Source: Alphaproteobacteria bacterium (GTDB lineage: Bacteria; Pseudomonadota; Alphaproteobacteria; CACIAM-22H2). From it: 6,582 nt of DNA. Shown here piece after piece: positions 1 to 5,282 of this stretch. Position 1 is the stretch's first letter. Each line of letters starts with the position of its first letter. Under the pieces are notes generated by a model. The model saw only the letters and a list, made by a program, of their open reading frames with translations, searched no databases and was not told the origin of the DNA. A program made the translations under genes and the position numbers. The stretch covers positions 1 to 6,582 of the forward strand of contig CANMWW010000131.1 in NCBI GenBank assembly GCA_947500965.1, in the 5' to 3' direction.

Positions 1-582
1 GCCGCGATCGCCGCGCGGCTGCCCGGGCTCGACACGCACGAGGCCGAGCGCCGCGCGCTGGGCGAGCTCGCCGCGCTGGCGACCGCGATCGAGCGCATGG
101 CGGCGGAGACCGCGGACCGCTTCGGCGCCTCGCGCGCCTACCACGTGCTGGTCGGGCGGCGGCTCGCCATGCTGCGCGAGGAGCGCCTGCGCGGCCTGCC
201 GACGCTCGCGGAATACCTCGAGCGCCGGCTCGACCCCGCGATGGCCACGGTCGAGGCGACCGGCGCGCGCATCGCCGCGCTCTCGACGCGCTGCGCGCGG
301 GCCGTCGACCTGCTGCGCGCGCGCGTCGCGGTGGCGCAGGAGGCGCAGAGCCAGAAGCTGCTCGAGGCGATGGCGGAGACGTCGCGCGCGCAGCTGCGCC
401 TCCAGCAGACGGTCGAGGGGCTCTCCGTCGCCGGCATCTCCTACTACGTGCTCTCGCTCGCGGGCTACGCGCTGAAGCCGCTTCCCTGGGTCGGCGGGTT
501 CCGGCCGGAGACCGCAATCGCGCTGCTGGTGCCGGTCGTCGTCGCGCTCGTCTGGCTGCGCGTGCGGCGCATGCGCCGCTGA
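1..582 (+). CDS. DUF3422 family membrane protein, C-terminal part (5' end outside window)
   Basis: The reading frame is open from base 1 to a TGA at 580-582, giving 193 residues of a protein that begins upstream. Most of the visible part is Ala/Arg/Glu/Leu-rich helix typical of a coiled coil. Two hydrophobic segments follow, at about residues 140-159 (containing GLSVAGISYYVLSLAGYA) and 171-187 (AIALLVPVVVALVWL), and the protein ends in a basic RVRRMRR tail. A coiled-coil body with a GLSVAxISYY segment and two C-terminal membrane helices is the pattern I recognise from DUF3422 proteins, inner-membrane proteins of roughly 400-450 residues in proteobacteria. Their function is unknown. The basic tail suggests a cytoplasmic C-terminus. 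The gene converges on the SDR gene with only 13 bp between stop codons, so there is no room for a separate terminator. Family assignment is from recall of the conserved segment, not a search. Confidence 0.8.
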   Translation, partial: AAIAARLPGLDTHEAERRALGELAALATAIERMAAETADRFGASRAYHVLVGRRLAMLREERLRGLPTLAEYLERRLDPAMATVEATGARIAALSTRCARAVDLLRARVAVAQEAQSQKLLEAMAETSRAQLRLQQTVEGLSVAGISYYVLSLAGYALKPLPWVGGFRPETAIALLVPVVVALVWLRVRRMRR

Positions 583-595
583 GGCGCCACGCGCG

Positions 596-1381
596 TCAGC
601 CGCCCTTGGCGGCGCGCTCGCGCGCCTGGCTCTCGATCGCCGCGACATAGGCGCGGTTCCAGGCCGGCAGCATCACCACCTCGTTGAGGTTGACGTGGCG
701 CGGCAGCCGTGCGGCGTAGAGCATCATGTCCGCGACGTCCTCCGGCTTCAGCATGCGGTCGAGCTCCTGCTGCGTCAGCGGGATCGGCCGGTTGCGCAGG
801 ATCGGCGTCGCGATCTCGCCCGGGCAGATGACCATCGAGCGGATGCCGTTGACGCATTCCGACATGTTGAGCTGGTGGCTCATCGCGACCATGCCGTGCT
901 TGGCGGCGGTGTAGCCCGGCCCGGAGAGCAGGCTCACCCAGCGCCCCGCGCCGGAGGCGGTGTGGACGAGGATGCCGTCGCCCTGCGCGCGCATCGCCGG
1001 CAGGACCGCGTGCGCGCAGTACATCGCGCTCGTCAGGTTGGCGTCGATCACCAGCCCGATCGTCTCCGCGTCGAGGTCCTTCCACGAGCGGTTGGGTACG
1101 TTGAGGCCGGCGTTGTTCACCAGGATGTCGATGCGGCCCGCCTCGGCGAGGATCTCGCCCGCGATGCGGTATGGCTCCTGCCGGCGCGCGAGGTCGCCCG
1201 GCTTCGTCGTCGCCGCGCCGCCCGCCGCCGCGATGCGCCGCGCCACGTCCTCGAGCGGCGCCGCGCGCCTGCCGGTGAGGACGACGCGCGCGCCCGCCGC
1301 CGCGAAGCGCAGCGCGGCCGACTCGCCGACGCCGCTGCCCGCCCCCGTGATCCAGACCACCTTGCCCGCGAGATCCGCCAT
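596..1381 (-). CDS. SDR family NAD(P)-dependent oxidoreductase
   Basis: A 261-residue classical short-chain dehydrogenase/reductase, the usual length for the family, covering the whole single Rossmann domain. Visible motifs are the cofactor loop TGAGSGVG (12-19), NNAG (89-92), catalytic Asn115 (DANLTSA), Ser143 (HTASG), Tyr157 and Lys161 (YTAAK), and PGEIATP (187-193) after the active site. Arg38-Arg39 at the end of the second strand (VVLTGRR) suggests a preference for NADP(H) (inference). The start is chosen at 1381 because GGAGG (minus strand, 1387-1391) lies 5 nt upstream and the protein then begins with the typical MADLAGKVVWITGAG. The open frame upstream to 1498 runs into the cyclase gene and does not look like protein. 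It lies 40 bp downstream of the GGDEF gene on the same strand and is probably co-transcribed. The substrate cannot be read from sequence: it may be a sugar, polyol, acyl or keto compound. Confidence 0.93.
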   Translation of the reverse strand: MADLAGKVVWITGAGSGVGESAALRFAAAGARVVLTGRRAAPLEDVARRIAAAGGAATTKPGDLARRQEPYRIAGEILAEAGRIDILVNNAGLNVPNRSWKDLDAETIGLVIDANLTSAMYCAHAVLPAMRAQGDGILVHTASGAGRWVSLLSGPGYTAAKHGMVAMSHQLNMSECVNGIRSMVICPGEIATPILRNRPIPLTQQELDRMLKPEDVADMMLYAARLPRHVNLNEVVMLPAWNRAYVAAIESQARERAAKGG

Positions 1382-1421
1382 GTGCCCCTCCCCGCGCGCG
1401 CCTGGCGCGCCGGGGGCATCA
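1382..1421 (-). promoter_or_regulatory. Intergenic hairpin overlapping the SDR ribosome binding site
   Basis: The 40 bp between the GGDEF stop and the SDR start hold the near-perfect palindrome GCGCGCCTGGCGCGC (1396-1410). Beyond a 2-nt mismatch on each side, CCCC (1390-1393) can pair with GGGG (1413-1416). In the minus-strand transcript the outer stem includes part of the SDR Shine-Dalgarno sequence (GGAGG, 1387-1391). No T-run follows, so it does not look like an intrinsic terminator. It could lower SDR translation relative to the cyclase or stabilise mRNA ends. GC-rich DNA forms such stems easily, so confidence is low. Confidence 0.25.
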
Positions 1422-2483
1422 TCACCCGGCGGCGACCACCCTGTCGCGCCCGCCGCGCTTGGCCTGGTAGAGCGCCTCGTCGGCGCGCCGGAGCGCATCG
1501 GACAGGTCCTCGCCGGGGCGCAGCGCCGCGAGGCCGATCGAGCAGGTCACGCGCAGCGTCCTGCCGCCGCCGATGTCGATCTCGTCCTGCGCGAGCCGCT
1601 CGCGGATGTCCTCGGCGACGCCCAGCGCGACCTCGCGCGAGGCGCCGGGCAGGCCGACGACGAATTCCTCGCCACCCCAGCGCAGCGCCATGTCGGTCGA
1701 GCGCACGCGCCCGGAGATCAGCCGCGCGAAGCCGGCGATCACCGCGTCGCCTGCGTCGTGCCCGTGCGTGTCGTTGACGGACTTGAAGCGATCGATGTCG
1801 CAGATGAGCGCGGCGGCGGGAGGGCTGTCCTCGCCCGCGCGGCGCAGCTTCTCGCGCAGCAGCGGCTCGGCGTTGCGGTTGAGCAGGCCGGCGAGCTTGT
1901 CGCGCGTCGCCGCGCGCTGCAGCGCCTCGAGCCGCGCGCTGCGCGACAGCACGGCGCCGAACAGCCCCGCCATCGAGCGGAAGGCCTCCACGCCGACGCG
2001 CTCGAAGTAGTCCTCGACCCGCGCATAGAGCACGAGGATGCCGCGCTGGGAATCGACCGAGGATTCGAGCGGCAGCGCCATGACGCTGCGGATGCCGTAC
2101 TGGCGCGAGGCGCCGCGCCAGGGCGAGAAGGGGGAGTTGGGGTTCACCGCGAAGGGCGGCACGTGCTCGCCGCGCAGCGCGCGGAAGGCCGGGCCGATCG
2201 ACGTCAGCATGGTGCGCCGGATCTCGAGGGTCGCCGCGTAGTCCTTCGCGACGCCGGCCGCGACCTGCGGCCTGATCTCGTCGGTGCCGGCGTCGCCGAA
2301 CCAGGTCCAGGCGAGGACGATGTTGGGCACGCGCTGCGTGAGGTCGGCGCAGAAATGGTCGAGCGCCTCGCGCGCCGGCGGCCCGTCGAGCAGGAAGCGC
2401 GCGCTGTAGAGGAGCGCCGCCGTGATGGTCAGCAATTCCTCCTGCGAGGCGAAGTCGGTCTTCGACGCGTGCCTGTCCTTCAT
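1422..2483 (-). CDS. GAF-GGDEF diguanylate cyclase
   Basis: A 353-residue soluble protein predicted to make cyclic di-GMP from two GTP. Residues about 15-185 form a GAF-like sensor domain (IVLAWTWFGD at 56-65, IRSVMALPLES at 131-141, then GILVLYARVEDYF). Residues about 192-350 form the GGDEF domain: DKLAGLLNRN (195-204), metal ligand Asp229 in CDIDRFKSVNDTHGHDAGD, active-site GGEEF (270-274), and the usual end ADEALYQAKRGGRDRV. The inhibitory site RxxD (Arg261-Asp264) is intact exactly five residues before GGEEF, so product feedback is expected. No membrane helix or response-regulator receiver domain is seen, so the GAF domain is the likely input. Its ligand is unknown. The start at 2483 (MKDRHASK) is preferred because an upstream ATG at 2576 would read through the divergent promoter. 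However, no good Shine-Dalgarno is visible, so the start is less certain than the domain call. It is first in a probable operon with the SDR gene. Confidence 0.92.
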   Translation of the reverse strand: MKDRHASKTDFASQEELLTITAALLYSARFLLDGPPAREALDHFCADLTQRVPNIVLAWTWFGDAGTDEIRPQVAAGVAKDYAATLEIRRTMLTSIGPAFRALRGEHVPPFAVNPNSPFSPWRGASRQYGIRSVMALPLESSVDSQRGILVLYARVEDYFERVGVEAFRSMAGLFGAVLSRSARLEALQRAATRDKLAGLLNRNAEPLLREKLRRAGEDSPPAAALICDIDRFKSVNDTHGHDAGDAVIAGFARLISGRVRSTDMALRWGGEEFVVGLPGASREVALGVAEDIRERLAQDEIDIGGGRTLRVTCSIGLAALRPGEDLSDALRRADEALYQAKRGGRDRVVAAG

Positions 2484-2521
2484 CGCTTTTCGCTGCCCGG
2501 AATATCGGGCGCGCGCGGTTT

Positions 2522-2541
2522 GGCGCAGGTTAAGCTGCGCC
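2522..2541. promoter_or_regulatory. Perfect 7+7 bp dyad in divergent promoter region (candidate operator)
   Basis: GGCGCAG (2522-2528), the spacer GTTAAG and CTGCGCC (2535-2541) form a perfect inverted repeat of 20 bp. It sits almost centrally in the 91-bp gap between the divergent GGDEF start (2483) and oxygenase start (2575), 38 and 33 nt away. The size and symmetry fit a dimeric regulator that would control both directions. A second, weaker dyad (CCCG-GAATAT-CGGG, 2495-2508) lies toward the cyclase gene, and its AT-rich centre could be part of that gene's -10 region. No convincing -35/-10 pair was found. It could instead act as an RNA hairpin in a 5' leader. Confidence 0.35.
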
Positions 2542-2574
2542 TCGCGCCGAAGCACGAAGGAGATCGGGATCGCC

Positions 2575-3618
2575 ATGACGCCGACGCCAGTGGCCGGACC
2601 ATCCGCCTGGACGGGCGAGGAGATGCGCGCGCGGGGCGACTGGCTGGTGCGCCTCGCCGCCGCCGACGTCGCCGAGGTGGAGGCCGCGCTCGCCGCGGCG
2701 CTGGCGGGCGGGCGCGACATCGCGACGCTCTCGGCGGCCGATTTCCCGCTTCCGACGCTCGGGCCGCGGCTGCTCGCCTGGCGCGGCGAGATCCTCGACG
2801 GGCGCGGCTTCGTGCAGCTGCGCGGCCTGCCCGTCCATCGCTGGACGATGCGCGAGGCGGCGACCGCCTGGTTCGGGCTCGGCGCCCATCTCGGCCGTGC
2901 CGTGACGCAGAACGCGAAGGGGCACGTGCTCGGGCACGTGCGCGACCTCGGCCTCGACGCCGCCGACCCCGGCGTGCGGGTCTACCAGACGACGGCGCGC
3001 CAGAACTTCCACACCGATTCCTGCGACATCGTCGGGCTGCTCTGCCTGCGCACCGCGCGCAGCGGCGGCCTGTCCTGCATCGTGTCCTCTGCCGCGATCC
3101 ACAACGCGATGCTGGCGACGCGACCGGACCTCGTGGCCGAGCTCCACCGGCCGCTGGCCATCGATCGCCGTGGCGAGCGCGCGGCCGACGGGCGGGGCTG
3201 GTGGACGGCGGCGGTCTTCAACCGCGACGGGCCGCTGCTGACGACGATCTACACGCGTCGCTACGTCGAGAGCGCGCAGCGCCACGCGGACGCGCCGCGC
3301 CTGGGCGCCGCGACGCGCGAGGCGCTCGACCTGTTCGACGCGCTCTGCGAGGACCCGCGCCTTCGCCTCGACATCGCCTTCGAGCCCGGCGACGTGCAGC
3401 TGCTGTGCAACCACGTGATCCTGCACGACCGCACGGCCTACGAGGACTGGCCCGAGCCCGCGCGCAAGCGCCACCTGCTGCGGCTCTGGCTCTGCCCGCC
3501 GGTGGGCCGGCGCCTGCCGCCGGAATTCGCGACGCGCTACGGCTCGGTGGAGGTCGGCGCGCGCGGCGGCGTCGCGCCGCCGGGCACGCCGCCGGTCGCG
3601 CCGCTGGAGCCGGAATAG
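2575..3618 (+). CDS. TauD/TfdA-type 2-oxoglutarate/Fe(II)-dependent oxygenase
   Basis: A 347-residue protein, the size of TauD/TfdA-superfamily enzymes that couple 2-oxoglutarate decarboxylation to hydroxylation of a substrate. The iron triad is visible as His146-x-Asp148 (NFHTDSCD) and a distal His284 (CNHVILHDRTAYEDW). Arg303 in RHLLRLWL is the likely 2-oxoglutarate carboxylate ligand. GEILDGRGFVQLRGLP (71-86) matches the N-terminal segment shared by this group. Residues 140-170 carry the strand after the HxD motif (GLLCLRTARSGGLSCIVSS). The C-terminal 20 or so residues are Gly/Pro-rich and probably disordered. AAGGAG at 2557-2562 lies 12 nt before the chosen ATG, slightly long but the only clear Shine-Dalgarno; the open frame upstream lies in the promoter region. 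It is divergent from the cyclase and stands alone. The substrate is unknown: taurine or 2,4-D cannot be assumed, since this subgroup also resembles carnitine- and clavaminate-type enzymes. Confidence 0.88.
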   Translation: MTPTPVAGPSAWTGEEMRARGDWLVRLAAADVAEVEAALAAALAGGRDIATLSAADFPLPTLGPRLLAWRGEILDGRGFVQLRGLPVHRWTMREAATAWFGLGAHLGRAVTQNAKGHVLGHVRDLGLDAADPGVRVYQTTARQNFHTDSCDIVGLLCLRTARSGGLSCIVSSAAIHNAMLATRPDLVAELHRPLAIDRRGERAADGRGWWTAAVFNRDGPLLTTIYTRRYVESAQRHADAPRLGAATREALDLFDALCEDPRLRLDIAFEPGDVQLLCNHVILHDRTAYEDWPEPARKRHLLRLWLCPPVGRRLPPEFATRYGSVEVGARGGVAPPGTPPVAPLEPE

Positions 3619-3766
3619 GCGGCGGTCAGCCGCCGCGCGTCGGCGCCGGAGACGCCGAGGGTGCGGTCGTCGAGGGCGACCGTGCGGCCGCCATCGGACA
3701 CGGTGGCGAAGCGCCGGCCGATGGGGTCGCGGACGCGCAGGCCGACCGACCTTGGCCGTGGAGCAT
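3537..3766 (-). pseudogene. Possible frameshifted small gene, antisense to the oxygenase 3' end
   Basis: An ATG at 3766 on the minus strand has a near-ideal Shine-Dalgarno, GAGGGAGG (3772-3779), 5 nt upstream. Its own frame gives only 46 unconvincing residues (MLHGQGRSACASAT..., stop at 3626). From about 3745 downward the neighbouring frame looks coding: across some 47 codons nearly every third base is G or C, with a balanced composition (VGLRVRDPIGRR, FATVSDGGRTVALDDRTLG, VSGADARRLTAAY). That frame has no good start of its own and stays open to a TAG at 3537-3539, overlapping the oxygenase 3' end. The switch falls at the tandem repeat CCGACCGACC (3742-3751), where one more 4-bp unit would join the frames into about 77 residues. 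It may be a real frameshift, a sequencing error, or a chance signal. I recognise no family, and the part inside the oxygenase gene is probably just its shadow. Confidence 0.35.
3619..3636 (+). terminator. Stem-loop directly after the oxygenase stop codon
   Basis: GCGGCGG (3619-3625), loop TCAG and CCGCCGC (3630-3636) form a perfect 7-bp stem with a 4-nt loop, starting one base after the TAG. The position suits a transcript end. No T-run follows, so intrinsic termination would be weak; factor-dependent termination or 3'-end protection is possible. The same bases also lie in a coding-like minus-strand frame, which could explain the symmetry by chance. Confidence 0.35.
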
Positions 3767-3971
3767 GGCTGCCTCCCTCACCTCTCGGCGGGGACTGCAA
3801 GGCGGCAGGTGGATCGCGCCGTCCACCGGCTCGCGGCGCATGGTACTTTTTCGCCTCGCGCCCGCCGGGGAAGGAGCACCGGAGGACGCCATGAACATGT
3901 GTGTTGATGGCGTGATCTTTGTTCAATAGCCTCGCGCCCGCTCCGCGTCCAGAAGCTGGAGGATCGTCGCC
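3767..3971. promoter_or_regulatory. Regulatory region upstream of the DRL-E1 operon
   Basis: This non-coding stretch must hold the promoter of the plus-strand operon, and that of the minus-strand small ORF if it is expressed. It contains an inverted repeat GGTGGA/TCCACC (3808-3813 and 3822-3827), T-rich -10-like hexamers TACTTT (3844-3849) and ATCTTT (3915-3920) in the two duplicated blocks, and an AT-rich island at 3891-3929 that stands out from the flanking GC-rich DNA. No -35 box of convincing quality is placed at 16-18 bp from either hexamer, so no transcription start is called. Confidence 0.3.
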
Positions 3972-3979
3972 GTGAACAT
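3842..3979 (+). repeat. Diverged tandem duplication of a leader/RBS/start module
   Basis: Two successive blocks share the same order of elements. Copy 1 has GCCTCGCGCCCGC (3853-3865), GGAGGA (3881-3886), CGCC and ATGAACAT (3891-3898). Copy 2 has GCCTCGCGCCCGC (3929-3941), GGAGGA (3958-3963), CGCC (3968-3971) and GTGAACAT (3972-3979). Offsets are 76, 77 and 81 bp, consistent with small indels. The 13-bp element is identical in both. Upstream, GGTACTTTTTC (3842-3852) and GATCTTTGTTC (3914-3924) match at 7 of 11 positions and are T-rich, so a promoter -10 region may be part of the unit. The first copy opens a 12-codon ORF, the second the DRL-type gene. Common origin by duplication is inference. 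Confidence 0.45.
3891..3929 (+). CDS. Putative 12-residue leader peptide upstream of the DRL-type gene
   Basis: ATG to TAG encodes MNMCVDGVIFVQ. GGAGG (3881-3885) lies 5 nt upstream, a better-spaced ribosome binding site than that of the gene itself. The stop is 42 nt before the GTG start of the downstream gene. Its codons are unusually AT-rich for this window (TGT, GTT, GAT, TTT, GTT, CAA), so translation speed could matter for regulation. The start region resembles that of the downstream gene, so it may simply be a decayed duplicate start. TGAACA (3892-3897) and TGTTCA (3920-3925) form an inverted repeat across it that could fold or bind a regulator. No run of one amino acid's codons, as in classical attenuators, is seen. 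Confidence 0.35.
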   Translation: MNMCVDGVIFVQ

Positions 3980-5282
3980 CGCCGAAGGGCTGCGCCGCCG
4001 CGCCGCCGAGGGACGCCCGGTGCGCGTCGGCCTCGTGGGTGCCGGCGAGATGGGGACGGACATCGTCACCCAGGTCGGGCAGATGCCGGGGATCGAGGTC
4101 GCGGTCGTCGCGGACCTCGACGCGGCGCGCGCCATGAAGGCCTTCGACATCGCCGGTACGCCGGGCGCGGCGGTCGCCTGCGATGGCGCGCGCGCGGTCG
4201 AGGCCGCGATTGGCGCGGGCCGCGCCGCCGTGGTCCCCGACGCCTCGCTGGTCGCGGGCTGCGACCTCGTCGACGTGGTCATCGACGCCACCGGCAACCC
4301 CAACGTGGGCGCGAAGGTCGCGCTGCGCGCGATGGAGGCCGGCAAGCACATCGTGATGATGAACGTCGAGGCCGACGTCACCATCGGCGCCTGGCTGCGC
4401 CGCGCGGCGGAGAAGGCCGGCGTCGTCTACACGCTGGGCGCCGGCGACGAGCCGAGCTCGGCGATGGAGCTGATCAACTTCGTCCAGGGCATGGGCTGGC
4501 CGGTCATCGCGGCCGGCAAGGGCAAGAACAACCCGTTCCGCGTCGAGGCCACGCCCGACGAGTACCGCGAGGAGGCGGCGCGGCGGAACATGAACCCGCG
4601 CATGCTCGTGGAGTTCGTCGACGGCTCGAAGACGATGATCGAGATGACGGCGATCGCCAACGCAACGGGCCTCGTGCCCGACCGTCCCGGCATGCACGGG
4701 CCGGACGCGAAGCTCGCGGACCTGCACAGGGTCCTCTGCCCCGCCGAGGATGGCGGCCTGCTGTCGCGCCGCGGCGTCGTCGACTTCACGGTCGCGAAGG
4801 GCGTCGCGCCGGGCGTCTTCGTCGTGACCGAGCTGCGCCACCCGCGCCTGCGCGAGCGCATGCACGACCTGCATCTCGGCGAGGGGCCCTACTACACGTT
4901 CTTCCGGCCCTACCACCTCACCAGCCTCGAGGTGCCGCTCTCGGCCGCCGCCGCGGTGCTGTTCCGCCAGAGCCACATGATCCCGCTCGAGCGCCCGGTC
5001 GGCGAATGCGCCGCGCTCGCGAAGAAGGACCTGCCGGCGGGCACGAGGCTCGACGCGATCGGCGAGTACTGCTACCGCGGCTGGGCGACGACGCGCGGGC
5101 ATGCGCGCGCGATCCGCGCGGTGCCGCTGGGCCTCGCGCAGGGCGGCGTCACCACGGCCCCGATCCGCGCCGGCGAGTACCTCACCGAGGACAATTGCCG
5201 GCTCGACGAGGCGCTCGAGATCGTGCGGCTGCGCCGCCTGCAGGACCGCATGCTCGACGGCGACGCGGGGGCCGCGCCGTGA
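3972..5282 (+). CDS. DRL-like (DXR-like) NAD(P)-dependent oxidoreductase with C-terminal SAF domain
   Basis: A 436-residue cytosolic oxidoreductase. The Rossmann fold is at about residues 17-135: GAGEMG (23-28, GxGxxG), the acidic turn VADLD (46-50), DATGNP (105-110) and GKHIVMMNVEAD (124-135). The catalytic part covers about 136-340, with GAGDEPSSAMELINF (156-170), AAGKGKNNPF (180-189) and GSKTMIEMTAIANATGL (218-234). A SAF-type domain is at about 342-410 (AKKDLPAGTRLD, then APIRAGEYLTEDN). This arrangement resembles homoserine dehydrogenase and is that of the DRL family. The Brucella abortus DRL member converts 1-deoxy-D-xylulose 5-phosphate to methylerythritol phosphate in place of DXR, but most members are untested, so that activity should not be assumed here. 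The GTG start at 3972 has GGAGG (3958-3962) 9 nt upstream. The stop overlaps the E1 alpha start by four bases (GTGA), indicating translational coupling. Family call firm; substrate unknown. Confidence 0.88.
   Translation: MNIAEGLRRRAAEGRPVRVGLVGAGEMGTDIVTQVGQMPGIEVAVVADLDAARAMKAFDIAGTPGAAVACDGARAVEAAIGAGRAAVVPDASLVAGCDLVDVVIDATGNPNVGAKVALRAMEAGKHIVMMNVEADVTIGAWLRRAAEKAGVVYTLGAGDEPSSAMELINFVQGMGWPVIAAGKGKNNPFRVEATPDEYREEAARRNMNPRMLVEFVDGSKTMIEMTAIANATGLVPDRPGMHGPDAKLADLHRVLCPAEDGGLLSRRGVVDFTVAKGVAPGVFVVTELRHPRLRERMHDLHLGEGPYYTFFRPYHLTSLEVPLSAAAAVLFRQSHMIPLERPVGECAALAKKDLPAGTRLDAIGEYCYRGWATTRGHARAIRAVPLGLAQGGVTTAPIRAGEYLTEDNCRLDEALEIVRLRRLQDRMLDGDAGAAP

Noticed and set aside
695..1777. Plus-strand open frame of 360 codons opposite the SDR and cyclase genes
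   Set aside because: Antisense shadow of two motif-confirmed genes; extreme Arg content toward its end.
2484..2720. N-terminal extension of the cyclase frame on the minus strand
   Set aside because: It reads back through the divergent promoter into the oxygenase gene and adds Ala/Ser-rich sequence unlike a domain, so the start at 2483 was preferred.
3742..3751. Programmed -1 ribosomal frameshift at the frame switch in the small minus-strand ORF
   Set aside because: No slippery heptamer of the X XXY YYZ type and no clear downstream structure; a tandem-repeat indel explains the frame change more simply.
960..3929. Very long plus-strand open frame (989 codons) across the SDR, cyclase and oxygenase genes
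   Set aside because: It is antisense to two clear genes and out of frame with a third. The product is Arg/Ala/Pro-rich with no domain pattern, which is what stop-poor GC-rich DNA gives by chance.
3537..5102. Long minus-strand open frame (521 codons) opposite the DRL-type gene
   Set aside because: The part opposite the DRL-type gene is rich in His/Arg/Asp/Val and is the usual antisense shadow. Only the segment at about 3619-3745 has an independent coding look and is kept as a possible pseudogene.
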